Shown one piece after another: positions 35,170 through 44,718 of a stretch of DNA of 64,000 nt. A program made the translations under genes and the position numbers. The notes under the pieces were generated by a model. That model was given only the letters and a program-made list of their open reading frames with translations, did not search any database and was not told the DNA's origin. Where the stretch lies: the NCBI RefSeq assembly GCF_019204025.1, contig NZ_JAGSPB010000001.1, positions 1,364,001 through 1,428,000 on the forward strand. Direction: 5' to 3'. Position 1 is the first letter of the stretch. Each line of letters opens with the position of its first letter. The DNA comes from Erythrobacter ani. GTDB taxonomy: Bacteria > Pseudomonadota > Alphaproteobacteria > Sphingomonadales > Sphingomonadaceae.

Positions 35170-36651
35170 TCAACCGTTGTGCTTTTCCAGCTCATCACCT
35201 GTTAGTGTCACGATATGCAGCAGATTAGTCGACCCCGGCGTTCCGAATGGTACGCCAGCGAGCACGATCTGCTTCGAGCCTGCCTGGCCGAAACCGTGCC
35301 GCAGTGCCATGCGCTTGCCCTTGGCTATCATCTCTTCAAAACTGCCGATATCCTTGGTCGCGACCGCATGCGTTCCCCAAAGCAATTGCACCCGGCGCGC
35401 GGTCCGCATCGAAGGCGTCAGCACCAGGACGGGCGTGTCCGGTCGCTCTCGCGCCACACGCCGCGCGGTCGAGCCGCTCGCGGTAAAGACGGTTATCGCA
35501 CTGATGGACACCGTGTCGGCGATCGTCATGCAGCTGTGTGCAAGCGCATCGGAGGTTGTGGCGTCAGGCGGCGTTTCGAGAAAGCGAACGCGTTCGATAT
35601 ATCCCTCGTCCCGCTCCACTTCGCGTGCGATGGAATGCATCATAGCCACCGATTCCTGCGGCCAATCGCCCGCTGCGCTTTCGGCCGACAGCATAACTGC
35701 ATCGGCGCCATCATACACGGCGTTGGCGACGTCTGACACCTCTGCTCTTGTCGGTATCGGACTCTCGATCATCGATTCGAGCATTTGGGTGGCAACGATC
35801 ACAGGCTTGCCCGCCCGCCTTGCCGCGTTGACGATCCGCTTCTGTAAAGGAGGCACTTCGTGCGGCTCCAGCTCGACGCCCAGATCCCCGCGGGCGACCA
35901 TGATGCCATCTGACATATCTATGATTTCGGACAGGCGATTGACCGCCTGAGGTTTTTCGATCTTTGCGCAGAGCGCTACCGATTTGCCGCCATGAGAGGC
36001 GACGAGCTTGCGCGCTTCCGCCATGTCGTCGGGCCGCTGCACGAAAGACAGCGCAATCCAGTCGACACCCTGCTGCACGGCGAAGGCAAGATCGTTGCGG
36101 TCCTTCTGGGTGAGCGCCGGGATCGGAACTTCTGCATCGGGCACATTCACGCCTTTGCGGTTCGAGATCACTCCGCCGACTTCCGCCGTGCAGAAGATGC
36201 GTTCATCGTCTGCTTCCTTCACCTTGAGCCGGATCTTCCCGTCGTTGATCAGAAGCCGCTGCCCGCGTTCCAAGATACCGAACAGTTCCGCATGCGGTAG
36301 GCATACGCGGCTCTCATCACCGGGCGTCTCGTCCCGGTCGAGCGTGAAATGCCCCGAATGACGGATGGTGGCCTTGCCGTCCTTGAAAGTGCCGACCCGC
36401 AATTTCGGCCCTTGCAGATCGGCCAGTATGGCAATGGGTCGGCGAAATTCCTTCTCCAGCGCGCGGATATGCTTGATCGCGCTCGCATGGTCCTCGTGCG
36501 AACCGTGGCTCATGTTCACGCGGAAGGCATCCGCTCCGGATTTAAACAGGCGGCGAAGCATCTCCGGCGAGCTGCTCGCGGGGCCTATCGTGGCCAAAAT
36601 CTTGACCTTGCGACCGCGCGGGTCGATCCTCGATTGATCGTGTCGTGCCAT
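35170..36651 (-). CDS. pyk: Pyruvate kinase
   Basis: The 493-residue enzyme makes pyruvate and ATP from phosphoenolpyruvate and ADP, the last step of glycolysis or the Entner-Doudoroff route. Visible features are KILATIGPASSSPEMLRRLF, the FRVNMSHGSHEDH active-site strand, DLQGPKLRVGTF and MVARGDLGVELEPHEVPPLQK. The C-terminal allosteric domain (about 360-490) has the GS-TARRVARERPDTPVLVLTP site. It is divergent from the DUF1244 gene. Confidence 0.97.
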   Translation of the reverse strand: MARHDQSRIDPRGRKVKILATIGPASSSPEMLRRLFKSGADAFRVNMSHGSHEDHASAIKHIRALEKEFRRPIAILADLQGPKLRVGTFKDGKATIRHSGHFTLDRDETPGDESRVCLPHAELFGILERGQRLLINDGKIRLKVKEADDERIFCTAEVGGVISNRKGVNVPDAEVPIPALTQKDRNDLAFAVQQGVDWIALSFVQRPDDMAEARKLVASHGGKSVALCAKIEKPQAVNRLSEIIDMSDGIMVARGDLGVELEPHEVPPLQKRIVNAARRAGKPVIVATQMLESMIESPIPTRAEVSDVANAVYDGADAVMLSAESAAGDWPQESVAMMHSIAREVERDEGYIERVRFLETPPDATTSDALAHSCMTIADTVSISAITVFTASGSTARRVARERPDTPVLVLTPSMRTARRVQLLWGTHAVATKDIGSFEEMIAKGKRMALRHGFGQAGSKQIVLAGVPFGTPGSTNLLHIVTLTGDELEKHNG

Positions 36652-36719
36652 AGATTGGAAAATTCCCTGTGAGGGGGACAGCTATGGCACGGAAGTTTTG
36701 CAACTCAAGGAATAGTCAC

Positions 36720-37055
36720 ATGGCCACCGACACTGCGGATACGAATTCACCCCAGCCGCTCGATGCATTGGACGATGCCGTGGCCGCGGCGGCGTTCCGG
36801 CGGCTGGTTCGGCATCTGCGCCACCGACACGATGCGCAGAACATCGAACTGATGGGACTTGCGGGCTTTTGCCGCAATTGCCTCGCTGACTGGATCCGCG
36901 AAGCAGGATATGATGGAGACAAGGCAACGGCCAGGGAGCTGATCCACGGAATGCCGATGGATCAATGGAAAGCGGAAAAGCAAATCCCGACAACAGAAGC
37001 GCAAATTGCAGCGATGGAAGCGAGCCTGAAGAAGAACAAGCCCGATCTGCGCTGA
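36720..37055 (+). CDS. DUF1244 domain protein
   Basis: The protein has 111 residues from ATG at 36720 (AAGGAAT six bases upstream); an in-frame ATG at 36684 with GAGGGGG is equally well placed and would add 12 residues. The conserved core [35 protein letters not shown] with the CRNC pair is diagnostic of DUF1244, a small alphaproteobacterial and gammaproteobacterial protein of unknown function. The two cysteines may bind metal. Confidence 0.85.
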   Translation: MATDTADTNSPQPLDALDDAVAAAAFRRLVRHLRHRHDAQNIELMGLAGFCRNCLADWIREAGYDGDKATARELIHGMPMDQWKAEKQIPTTEAQIAAMEASLKKNKPDLR

Positions 37056-37164
37056 CTTTTCCAGCGCAAAAACCTGCGTTTGTGCAAAAGCGCACTTTTG
37101 CCCGCGCACGGTCCTCCCTATTCAATGCTCCGACCGATTCTCAATTCATTGGAGTTACCAATAC

Positions 37165-37401
37165 ATGGCTGAAGCCACCGACGACCGCCTGCGCCTGCTG
37201 ATCGAACGCATCGAACGGCTCGAAGAAGAAAAGAAGGGCATCGCCGACGACATCCGCGACGTCTATGCCGAGGCAAAGGCGGTGGGTTACGATGCCAAGA
37301 TCATGCGCCAGATCGTACGCTTGCGTAAGATGAAGCCGGATGATCGCAGCGAGCAGGAAATGATCCTCGATACTTACAAGGCGGCGCTTGGCATGGGCTG
37401 A
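37165..37401 (+). CDS. gapR: Nucleoid-associated protein GapR (DUF2312)
   Basis: The protein has 78 residues, nearly all helical. [30 protein letters not shown] followed by [16 protein letters not shown] is the GapR signature. GapR clamps AT-rich, overtwisted DNA ahead of replication and transcription and is essential or important in Caulobacter. It has a good ribosome site (GGAG) and is a typical alphaproteobacterial marker. Confidence 0.95.
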   Translation: MAEATDDRLRLLIERIERLEEEKKGIADDIRDVYAEAKAVGYDAKIMRQIVRLRKMKPDDRSEQEMILDTYKAALGMG

Positions 37402-37475
37402 TAGGCTCTGGCTCGATGTTGAAATCTCGCCTCTGTGTTTTATATGTATAACACACTTACCAAGGGAGGTATTCA

Positions 37476-37823
37476 GTGCCAAGAGAATGGAAAGACGCGC
37501 GCGGGATCATTGTCACAACGACGCCCACTGTCGAGGGGCAGCCGATCCAGGAATATTGCGGCATCGTTGTGGGCGAGGTGATTGTTGGCGCGAACCTATT
37601 TCGTGACCTGTTTGCCAATATCCGCGACATCGTCGGCGGGCGTTCAGGCAGCTATGAGCGAATACTTGCCGATGCGCGCGAGCAGGCGATCGAGGAATTG
37701 CAGGCTGAATGTGCAAGCCGCGGAGGCAACGCCGTGGTGGGGGTCGATCTCGACTATGAAGTGATCGGTGACACTGGTTCGATGCTCATGGTGAGCGCCA
37801 GTGGCACGGCGGTGAAGATCTGA
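37476..37823 (+). CDS. YbjQ family (UPF0145) heavy-metal-binding-like protein
   Basis: The protein has 115 residues from a GTG at 37476 with GGGAGG seven bases upstream. [27 protein letters not shown] and the pentamer-type [14 protein letters not shown] followed by [15 protein letters not shown] are diagnostic. The family forms small pentameric rings; the name heavy-metal-binding is historical. It is followed one base later by the acetyltransferase gene. Confidence 0.9.
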   Translation: MPREWKDARGIIVTTTPTVEGQPIQEYCGIVVGEVIVGANLFRDLFANIRDIVGGRSGSYERILADAREQAIEELQAECASRGGNAVVGVDLDYEVIGDTGSMLMVSASGTAVKI

Positions 37824-37824
37824 C

Positions 37825-38274
37825 ATGATCGAGATCCGGCGGCTCGGTGATGCGGACGCCGCGCTGCTGCCCCAGGTCAATCGGCTCTATGGCGAGGCAT
37901 TCGGCGAGCTCGATGAGTATCTGGGGGATCCACCGACCGAAGCTGGGTCGAACGAACTGCTCAGCAATGACGATGCAGTCCTATTGGTCGCGTTGGACAA
38001 GGCCAGGGCGATTGGCGCCCTAACCGCTTATGTCCTGCCGAAGTTCGAGCAAAACCGTTCCGAGCTTTTCATATACGACCTCGCGGTGGCTGAAGAGTTC
38101 CGGAGGCGAGGCATCGCGACGAGGCTTATCCGCGAGGCGGGCAATGTTGCGCGGGGACGCGGCGTCTGGATGATGTTCATACAGGCCGATGCAGGGGACA
38201 AAGCTCCCCTCTCCCTTTATCGCAAGTTGTCCGTCGCCGAAGAAGTGGCGCACCATTTCAACATAGAGCCCTAA
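37825..38274 (+). CDS. GNAT acetyltransferase of the AAC(3)-I type
   Basis: The protein has 149 residues. The run ALTAYVLPKFEQNRSELFIY followed by DLAVAEEFRRRGIATRLI and [18 protein letters not shown] closely resembles the aminoglycoside 3-N-acetyltransferase I (AacC1/AAC(3)-Ia) core. The acetyl-CoA loop is RRRGIA. The resemblance is from memory, not an alignment. It sits in a conserved chromosomal place one base after ybjQ, which argues for an intrinsic gene with perhaps a different natural substrate. Confidence 0.85.
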   Translation: MIEIRRLGDADAALLPQVNRLYGEAFGELDEYLGDPPTEAGSNELLSNDDAVLLVALDKARAIGALTAYVLPKFEQNRSELFIYDLAVAEEFRRRGIATRLIREAGNVARGRGVWMMFIQADAGDKAPLSLYRKLSVAEEVAHHFNIEP

Positions 38275-39083
38275 CCTTCCAGTCCTGCGCTCATTGCCAG
38301 CGCAGCGATGCCGAGCGCAAAACCGTTATGAGCGGCGTGCAGGCCGATCGCGAAGCTCAGTCCGTAATGCACCCGCACGTAAGCGGCCATCGACCCGAGA
38401 ACGAACTGCGGCAGAACCAGCGGTAACAATATAGCGCTCGCGCCTTCGGTGTAATTGAACAGATGAACCAGAGCGAAAGCCAGTGTGCTAACCCAGAAAA
38501 GCGCCGGAAAGAAAGTGCGAAACCAGCGCATCGGTGGGCGCTTTCGCAGCGCAAACAGGATAGCCGCAGCCACTAGCAAGCCCGCAATGACAGCACCGCC
38601 TGCTCTCATCTGGGCATCATCTCCGGTGTTTGACGCAGCGAACATGGCGGCGACCAGCCCGCTCGCTACGAGCACGCCGAGGGCCACCAGATAGCCTGGC
38701 TTCCCTGAGAGCCAGCTGCGAAAGACGACCTCCTCCATGACCGGTGCGACAACGACCACCAGCGCGACGGTGAGAAGGTTCATCTCCAGCGTGCTGTTGA
38801 GGTTTTCAGGCAGCTCCACGCCTGTCGCAACAATTGCCATCAGAACACCGATGAAGGCTGTCATGATGATCAGATCGAGCCCCAGCATCCGCAGGCTTGC
38901 CTTAGCGGGCTGAGCTGCATCTCCGACCGTTTCCGGCAAGACCGGCCGGCGGAGAAATCCGAGGTATCGGCGCCACTCGGCCGTGGCCGTTGCCGCCGGT
39001 AAGAGCGCGCCGCCACTCCGCCCGTCGCCGAAGACGTTGTCGATTTCGGAGGTTGTTACAGGGCTTGTGGTCACATCGCTCAT
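38271..39083 (-). CDS. CPBP family intramembrane glutamic protease (CAAX-like)
   Basis: The protein has 270 residues from ATG at 39083. The reading frame runs much further upstream through yebC and ruvC, but only this part has membrane character. About 8 hydrophobic helices are seen. The conserved motifs are EEVVFR (EExxxR), FALVHLFNY (FxxxH) and HAAHN. CPBP proteins include CAAX prenyl proteases and bacteriocin-immunity proteins; no prenylation genes are near. It overlaps the acetyltransferase stop by four bases, convergently. Confidence 0.88.
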   Translation of the reverse strand: MSDVTTSPVTTSEIDNVFGDGRSGGALLPAATATAEWRRYLGFLRRPVLPETVGDAAQPAKASLRMLGLDLIIMTAFIGVLMAIVATGVELPENLNSTLEMNLLTVALVVVVAPVMEEVVFRSWLSGKPGYLVALGVLVASGLVAAMFAASNTGDDAQMRAGGAVIAGLLVAAAILFALRKRPPMRWFRTFFPALFWVSTLAFALVHLFNYTEGASAILLPLVLPQFVLGSMAAYVRVHYGLSFAIGLHAAHNGFALGIAALAMSAGLEG

Positions 39084-39137
39084 CGGGCTAATGCGATGGC
39101 TCAATTTGTTCGCTTTAGACAAGCAAAAAGAGTTCTC

Positions 39138-39884
39138 ATGGCAGGCCATTCCAAATTCAAGAACATCATGCACCGCAAGGGAGCGCAGGACAAGAAACGC
39201 TCCAACCTGTTTTCCAAGCTCAGCCGCGAAATCACTGTCGCGGCCAAGATGGGCACTCCGGATCCCGACATGAACCCGCGTCTCCGGCTGGCGGTCAACA
39301 CGGCCAAGGCGCAGTCCATGCCGAAGGACAACATCCAACGCGCCATCGACAAGGCGACCGCAGGCGATGACGAGAATTACGAAGAGGTTCGCTACGAAGG
39401 CTACGGCCCGGGCGGTAGCGCGATCATTGTCGAGGCTCTGACCGACAATCGCAATCGAACTGCGACGGCCGTGCGCACGGCCTTCAGCAAGAATGGCGGC
39501 AATCTGGGCACCGAGGGTTCGGTCGCCCATGGTTTCGAGCGGCTCGGCTACATCGAATACCCCGCAGATGCAGGCAACGAAGACAAGGTTCTTGAAGCGG
39601 CCATGGAAGCCGGTGCCGAGGATATCGCGTCCAGCGAAGACGGTCACGAAATCTGGACCGCAGCAGAAGATTTGCACGAGGTGGCATCGTCGCTCGAAAA
39701 GGCACTGGGCGAAGCGAAGGAAGTCAAACTGGCGTGGAAGCCGAACATCACGGTCGATATGGACGAAAAAGCTGCCGGCACCCTGCTCAAGCTGATCGAT
39801 GCGCTCGACGATGATGATGACGTTCAGACCGTCTGGGGCAATTACGAAATCAGCGATGATGTGATGGAGAAGCTCGACGCCTGA
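39138..39884 (+). CDS. yebC: YebC/PmpR-type translational or transcriptional regulator
   Basis: The protein has 248 residues from [21 protein letters not shown] (39138); a longer frame adds 14 residues absent from the family. The family contains YebC proteins that aid translation of proline stretches (TACO1 homologues) and some described as DNA-binding regulators. Conserved [21 protein letters not shown] is present. The adjacency to ruvC is a classic bacterial arrangement. Confidence 0.96.
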   Translation: MAGHSKFKNIMHRKGAQDKKRSNLFSKLSREITVAAKMGTPDPDMNPRLRLAVNTAKAQSMPKDNIQRAIDKATAGDDENYEEVRYEGYGPGGSAIIVEALTDNRNRTATAVRTAFSKNGGNLGTEGSVAHGFERLGYIEYPADAGNEDKVLEAAMEAGAEDIASSEDGHEIWTAAEDLHEVASSLEKALGEAKEVKLAWKPNITVDMDEKAAGTLLKLIDALDDDDDVQTVWGNYEISDDVMEKLDA

Positions 39885-39895
39885 GGCAGCGGAGC

Positions 39896-39988
39896 GTGGG
39901 CTGGAAGGAATGGACTTTTGCAATCGCGTTAGGCGCGGCGTTCCTGCTCGCGTTGGCGTGGCGACTTGGTCTTCGGATCGGATTGTAG
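39896..39988 (+). CDS. Possible 30-residue membrane peptide between yebC and ruvC
   Basis: A GTG ORF with GAGG eight bases upstream encodes a peptide of one hydrophobic helix flanked by positive and aromatic residues (starts VGWKEWTF, then ALGAAFLLALAW, ends RIGL). The stop is four bases before the ruvC ATG, so coupling is plausible. Too short to show homology. Confidence 0.35.
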   Translation: MGWKEWTFAIALGAAFLLALAWRLGLRIGL

Positions 39989-39992
39989 GGCG

Positions 39993-40463
39993 ATGATCGT
40001 CCTCGGTCTCGACCCTTCGCTCAGCTGCACCGGGTGGGGACTCATCCGCGCAGAAGGGTCGCGCATCGCGCACATCGCGAACGGACAGGTGAAGACCGAC
40101 CCGAAGGCGCCGATGGTTGAGCGCCTTAATCAGCTGCACGAGGCAGTCCGCCAGGTCATCGCCGAACACCAGCCAGATCGCGCTGCATGCGAGGAAGTCT
40201 TCGTGAACAAGAATGCGCAATCCACGCTGAAGCTGGCTCAAGCGCGCGGAGCGGTGCTCGCCGCGTGCGGTGCGGGCGCTCTGGACGTGCAGGAATTCGC
40301 CGCGCGGCTGGTCAAAAAGGCTGTCGTCGGAACTGGCGGAGCTGACAAAACTCAGGTGCAAGCGATGCTGAAAGTGCTGCTTCCCGGAGCCGAAATTGCG
40401 GGGGCCGATGCCGCCGATGCGCTCGCAGTCGCCATTGCGGCAGCGCATCTGAGAAGCGCTTGA
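39993..40463 (+). CDS. ruvC: Holliday-junction resolvase RuvC
   Basis: The protein has 156 residues from MIVLGLDPSLSCTGWG (39993). Catalytic acidic residues are D7, the glutamates of ACEEVF (67-68) and the C-terminal pair in GADAADAL. It cleaves Holliday junctions after RuvAB branch migration. An upstream non-ATG start at 39966 would overlap the small ORF and is unlikely. Confidence 0.96.
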   Translation: MIVLGLDPSLSCTGWGLIRAEGSRIAHIANGQVKTDPKAPMVERLNQLHEAVRQVIAEHQPDRAACEEVFVNKNAQSTLKLAQARGAVLAACGAGALDVQEFAARLVKKAVVGTGGADKTQVQAMLKVLLPGAEIAGADAADALAVAIAAAHLRSA

Positions 40464-40529
40464 TCGACTGTCCCTTGCAAAAATGTTAACATACTTCGTG
40501 GTCGCAACAATGATTCGGGGAGGAATCCG

Positions 40530-41000
40530 ATGAAGAAAGTTGCATTTTCCGCACTAATTGGCGCAGCACTTCTGGCCAGCGGCACGGCCAACGCACAGAG
40601 CTTTACCTACGAAGTGGTTTGGCAGCCGGTTGAACAGATCGGCGGCATCGTTGGACCCGATGGTCCGCAATACCAGGGCGGAGTGGTAGAAGGTGCTTAC
40701 ACCACAACCTATGCCGACGGGACGGTGAACACGGGAAGCGTTAAATGCGTCGGCACCGATCAGCCCGATGGCGGCATTTTTGCGATTCACCTCGCTTGCA
40801 CCACAAGGGAGGAAGGCGGCGTTGCTGCGCTGGCCTATGGTTGCAATTTCATTGGCGAGCCCGGGCCGGAAACTCCGCTCGGCTGCGTCGGTGCGCTGCA
40901 AGGCAAGGAAGGTGAGCTTGCCGGACGCAACGGCAACCTGACAATGGAATGGTATTCCGATACCAATTCGCGCGGGACTGGTGCCTGGTTCGCAGAGTAG
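40530..41000 (+). CDS. Secreted hypothetical protein
   Basis: The protein has 156 residues with a clear Sec signal peptide ending GTANAQS (cleavage near residue 23), then a beta-rich region with Gly, Thr and four cysteines that could form two disulfides. The repeated pattern GGVVEGAYTTTYADGTVNTGSVKC is notable, but I recognise no family. Good start (GGAGG upstream) and a strong terminator after it mark it as a monocistronic gene. Confidence 0.7.
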   Translation: MKKVAFSALIGAALLASGTANAQSFTYEVVWQPVEQIGGIVGPDGPQYQGGVVEGAYTTTYADGTVNTGSVKCVGTDQPDGGIFAIHLACTTREEGGVAALAYGCNFIGEPGPETPLGCVGALQGKEGELAGRNGNLTMEWYSDTNSRGTGAWFAE

Positions 41001-41021
41001 TCGAAACAAAGTGTCTCAAGG

Positions 41022-41058
41022 AGGCCGCCGAGTGTATACTGGGCGGCCTTTTTCTTTG
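41022..41058 (+). terminator. rho-independent terminator of the secreted-protein gene
   Basis: AGGCCGCC (41022-41029) pairs with GGCGGCCT (41042-41049), loop of 12 bases, then TTTTCTTT. It lies 21 bases after the stop. Confidence 0.9.
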
Positions 41059-41143
41059 TCCGACGCAAGCAGGCAGCCTTGCAGTTCGCAGCCTCAGGCG
41101 TCTAGGTGCTCGTCGATCCTGAACTAGGAGCAGCAAAGACGCG

Positions 41144-41494
41144 ATGACCATCCACATTTACGGCATTCCCAATTGCGACACTGTGAAGAAAGCGCGCAAA
41201 TGGCTGGATGCAAACGCCGTTGAATACACTTTCCACGATTACAAAAAGGAAGGCGCCGACCCGGCCAAGCTCAAGGCTTGGATTGCCGAACACGGCATCG
41301 ATGTTGTGCTGAATAAGCGCGGAACGACCTATCGCAAGCTTTCCGAAGAAGACAAAGCCGCAGCAGCGGACGGTCACGCGGCTGTAGAACTGCTCGTTCA
41401 GCACCCCTCCATGATCAAGCGGCCAGTGGCCGAGCACTCCAACGCAACGCTGATCGGTTTCAAGGAAGACGAATGGTCCGCAACATTTTGTTGA
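41144..41494 (+). CDS. yffB: ArsC/Spx-type thioredoxin-fold protein YffB
   Basis: This 116-residue protein has IHIYGIPNCDTVKKARKWLD at the start, giving a thioredoxin fold with a single cysteine, and the ArsC family KRPVAEH and IGFKEDEW near the end. YffB-like proteins are named arsenate reductase-like but lack demonstrated arsenate activity. Its last 22 bases overlap the next gene, glpQ. Confidence 0.9.
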   Translation: MTIHIYGIPNCDTVKKARKWLDANAVEYTFHDYKKEGADPAKLKAWIAEHGIDVVLNKRGTTYRKLSEEDKAAAADGHAAVELLVQHPSMIKRPVAEHSNATLIGFKEDEWSATFC

Positions 41495-42531
41495 AGAGCG
41501 CCCTCGCTACGCTGGTGCTGGGCCTCGCTGCGCCGACGCCAGCCTTGGCGCAAAGTGATCCGCTGATCATCGCGCATCGCGGTGCCAGCGGAGACCGGCC
41601 CGAGCATACGCTGGCCGCGTATGAACTCGCGATCGAACAAGGTGCGGATTACATCGAACCGGATCTTGTCGTTACTAAGGATCTCGTCCTGGTCTCGCGT
41701 CACGAGAATGAACTGTCAGACACGACCGATGTGGCCAGCCGCGAGGAGTTCGAAGACCGCCGCCGGGACAAGACGATCGATGGCCAGCGCGTGGCGGGCT
41801 GGTTCGCGGAAGACTTCACGCTTTCCGAGTTGCGCACCCTTCGTGCCAAGGAACGGGTGCCGAGCGCGCGGCCCGGCAATGCCCGGTATGACGGTCTATA
41901 CCAGGTTCCGACGTTTGCCGAGATTGTTCAGCTCGTCCGGGTGAAAGAAGCCGAAACCGGGCGCAGGATCGGCCTTTATCCGGAACTCAAGCATCCGACT
42001 TTCCTGCTGGAGGATGCGGGGATAGACGTGGTCGATCTGATCTTGAGAGAACTGCGCGACCTCAACATCGGTTCTGACGATCCGATCTTCATCCAAAGCT
42101 TCGAAGTCGGCACTCTGCAACGCCTGGACAAGCGGAGCGATTATAGGCTGGTGCAGCTGATCCATCCTGACGGTGGACCGATCGACGAGCCGGATATGCG
42201 CTATGCCGAGATGGTTACGCCAAGCGGCCTTGCGGAAATCGCGGCCTATGCAGACGGGATCGGCCCATGGCTTGGTTACGTGCTTGATCCGGACACGATG
42301 GCGAATACGAGCGTGGTTGCTGACGCGCACGCACTCGGGCTGCAGGTCCATCCGTGGACTTTGCGCAAGGAAAACGGGTTTCTGCCTGCGCCGCTTCAAA
42401 GCTCTGGCGGACCAGCTGCAGATGGCGTCTACCGCCAGCTATGGTTGGCCGCGATCGCGAGCGGCGCGGACGGTTTCTTCACCGATAATGTGGAGGAATT
42501 CGTTGAACTGGCAGAAGCGGCGGGCGACTAG
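41473..42531 (+). CDS. glpQ: Glycerophosphodiester phosphodiesterase, exported
   Basis: The 352-residue protein has a signal peptide (cleavage near AQS, residues 25-28). HRGASGDRPEHTLAAYELA and GADYIEPDLVVTKDLVLVSRHE are the catalytic signatures of the GDPD family, and the late EEFVEL follows GADGFFTDN. It cleaves glycerophosphodiesters in the periplasm, giving glycerol-3-phosphate and an alcohol. It overlaps yffB by 22 bases and ends convergently with ubiG (four-base overlap). Confidence 0.93.
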   Translation: MVRNILLKSALATLVLGLAAPTPALAQSDPLIIAHRGASGDRPEHTLAAYELAIEQGADYIEPDLVVTKDLVLVSRHENELSDTTDVASREEFEDRRRDKTIDGQRVAGWFAEDFTLSELRTLRAKERVPSARPGNARYDGLYQVPTFAEIVQLVRVKEAETGRRIGLYPELKHPTFLLEDAGIDVVDLILRELRDLNIGSDDPIFIQSFEVGTLQRLDKRSDYRLVQLIHPDGGPIDEPDMRYAEMVTPSGLAEIAAYADGIGPWLGYVLDPDTMANTSVVADAHALGLQVHPWTLRKENGFLPAPLQSSGGPAADGVYRQLWLAAIASGADGFFTDNVEEFVELAEAAGD

Positions 42532-43268
42532 TTGCTGCGGCGCGCGCTCAGGATGTAATTGAGCGCTTCGTTGTCGGACAGGTGCAAGCCTTTGCCGAGC
42601 CCGTAGGCGATGCCACGCCGATCCGTGACTTCCAGCCCAACCTCGGCCAGCAAATCCTCGAACTCTTCAGGCGTGATAAAATCACTCCAATGGTGCGTTC
42701 CCTTGGGCACGTATCCGATCGCCTCGGCGGCGCCGACCAGCAGGACACGCGATTGGACCGTCCGGTTGGGGGTGGACATGACCAGCAAGCCATCCGGCGC
42801 CAGGCGCGCGGCCACGTCTGCAAGAAACGCGCGCTTGTCGGCAACGTGCTCGATCACTTCGACACTCGTGACGAGATCGAATGTACCGATATCGAGGCTG
42901 CCCACTTCACCGGCCATGTACCGGATATCAAGCCCGCTTGCCTCGGCATGGGAGGCCGCGACCGCAGCATTCTCCGCACTCGCATCGACCCCGGTGACGT
43001 CAGCGCCAAGCCGCGCGAGCGGCTCGCAAACGAGCCCGGCGCCGCAACCAATATCGAGTGCCGTCTTGCCCAGAAGCGGTTTGACGGAGCGCGGATCGCC
43101 GTTCCAGTGGGCATCGATTGCATCGCGAATGAACTCCATCCGCACGGGATTGACCTGATGCAGCGAGGCCATCTTGCCCCTAGGGTTCCACCAGTCCTTC
43201 GCGAGATCGGCGAAGAATGCGGCCTCCTCCGGCCGAATGGTTACATTTGATACGTTTGCGTTTCCCAT
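42528..43268 (-). CDS. ubiG: UbiG, ubiquinone O-methyltransferase
   Basis: This 246-residue SAM-dependent methyltransferase makes both O-methylations in ubiquinone synthesis. The SAM-binding motif ALDIGCGAGLVCEPLARLGA is followed by GVDAS and later VMSTPNRT; the N-terminal FADLAKDWWNPRG is the UbiG/Coq3 signature. It is membrane-associated in the cytoplasm and lies divergently from lysC. Confidence 0.95.
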   Translation of the reverse strand: MGNANVSNVTIRPEEAAFFADLAKDWWNPRGKMASLHQVNPVRMEFIRDAIDAHWNGDPRSVKPLLGKTALDIGCGAGLVCEPLARLGADVTGVDASAENAAVAASHAEASGLDIRYMAGEVGSLDIGTFDLVTSVEVIEHVADKRAFLADVAARLAPDGLLVMSTPNRTVQSRVLLVGAAEAIGYVPKGTHHWSDFITPEEFEDLLAEVGLEVTDRRGIAYGLGKGLHLSDNEALNYILSARRSN

Positions 43269-43320
43269 TGAGGCTCCTTAACAGCGCGCGAACGCACTAA
43301 CCAGCGGGGGCTTACGCGCT

Positions 43321-44604
43321 TTGGCAACGAGCAAACAACGCATTGTGATGAAATTCGGCGGCACATCAATGGCCGGAACCGAACGCATTCGACGCGTCGC
43401 AAATATCGTACGCGCGCAGGCAGCAGGCGGGAACGAGGTCGCGGTTGTCGTCAGTGCCATGGCGGGCGAGACGGACCGGCTGGTCAATTTCTGCCGGGAG
43501 GCAAACGCGCTCTATGATCCGGCGGAATACGATGTGGTCGTATCCAGCGGAGAACAGGTGACAAGCGGCCTGCTTGCGCTGACGCTGCAATCGCTTGGCT
43601 GCAAGGCGCGCAGCTGGCTTGGCTGGCAGATCCCGGTGAGGACGGTCGAGTCCCATGCCAAAGCCCGGATCGATACCATTGATGCGCCACGGATGATCGA
43701 AAGCATGGAAGCGGGTGAGATTGCGGTCGTGCCTGGATTCCAGGGCCTGTCCGAGGAAGGCCGCGTGGCAACGCTCGGACGCGGCGGTTCCGATACTTCG
43801 GCGGTTGCAGTAGCAGCAGCAGTCGGTGCAGATCGCTGCGATATCTATACCGACGTGGACGGCGTCTACACGACCGATCCGCGCATCGTCGCCAAGGCTC
43901 GCAAGCTAAAAGCGGTAACCTATGAAGAGATGCTGGAGCTGGCGAGCGTTGGAGCAAAAGTGCTTCAGACCCGTTCGGTCGGGCTTGCGATGAAAGAGGG
44001 CGTGCGCCTGCAGGTGCTCTCCAGCTTCGTCGGGGACGATGCGATCTCGGCGGACGAACTGCCCGGCACGATGATCGTGTCGGATGAAGAAATGGATGAA
44101 TTGGTGGAGAAGGGCCTGATGGAACGCCGGCATGTGACGGGCATTGCCCACGACAAGAACGAGGCGAAAATCATCCTCACCAGAGTGCCGGACAAACCGG
44201 GCGCGGTGGCGCATATCTTTGAACCGCTCGCCGATGCCAGTATCAATGTCGATATGATCATCCAGAACGTCGGCCGGGACAAGGGCGAAACCGACGTGAC
44301 TTTTACCGTGCCGCAGGCTGACTTGGCGCGAGCGCAGGCCATGCTGGAGGACAAGCGCGACATCATCGGATTCAACCGCATAATCACCGACAGCAAGATT
44401 GCCAAAATCAGCGTGGTGGGTGTCGGAATGAAGAGCCATGCCGGCGTCGCCAGCACGATGTTCCGCTCTCTGTCGGATCGCGGGATCAACATCCAGGCGA
44501 TCTCGACTTCTGAGATCAAGGTCAGCGTCATGATCGACGAGGACGAAACCGAATTGGCAGTACGCGTGCTCCACACGGCCTATGGTCTAGACGCTGAGGA
44601 TTAA
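43321..44604 (+). CDS. lysC: Aspartate kinase
   Basis: The 427-residue protein begins with a TTG start at 43321; an internal ATG at 43348 (MKFGGTSMAG) is shorter and would lose the conserved RIV before it. It phosphorylates aspartate, the first step to lysine, threonine and methionine. KFGGTSMAG, VVSSGEQVTSGLLALTL and GRGGSDTSAVAVAAAV are the kinase motifs; two ACT domains (about residues 265-420) imply feedback inhibition. Confidence 0.95.
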   Translation: MATSKQRIVMKFGGTSMAGTERIRRVANIVRAQAAGGNEVAVVVSAMAGETDRLVNFCREANALYDPAEYDVVVSSGEQVTSGLLALTLQSLGCKARSWLGWQIPVRTVESHAKARIDTIDAPRMIESMEAGEIAVVPGFQGLSEEGRVATLGRGGSDTSAVAVAAAVGADRCDIYTDVDGVYTTDPRIVAKARKLKAVTYEEMLELASVGAKVLQTRSVGLAMKEGVRLQVLSSFVGDDAISADELPGTMIVSDEEMDELVEKGLMERRHVTGIAHDKNEAKIILTRVPDKPGAVAHIFEPLADASINVDMIIQNVGRDKGETDVTFTVPQADLARAQAMLEDKRDIIGFNRIITDSKIAKISVVGVGMKSHAGVASTMFRSLSDRGINIQAISTSEIKVSVMIDEDETELAVRVLHTAYGLDAED

Positions 44605-44718
44605 CACAGCTCGGTCCGCAGCAATCTGCGGTCATCTGACCGCCGTTAACCATAGTCGGTAACTCGCGTTTAACGGTGCTAACTGGACTTATTGCTCTCC
44701 ACACGGGAGTCGCAATAC

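Noticed and set aside
39084..40448. Upstream extension of the CPBP protease frame through yebC and ruvC
   Set aside because: Membrane character and CPBP motifs only start after ATG 39083; upstream sequence is antisense to two conserved genes.
44616..44641. Hairpin after lysC (CCGCAG-CAAT-CTGCGG)
   Set aside because: Stem is perfect but only six bp and no T-run follows, so it is not listed as a terminator.
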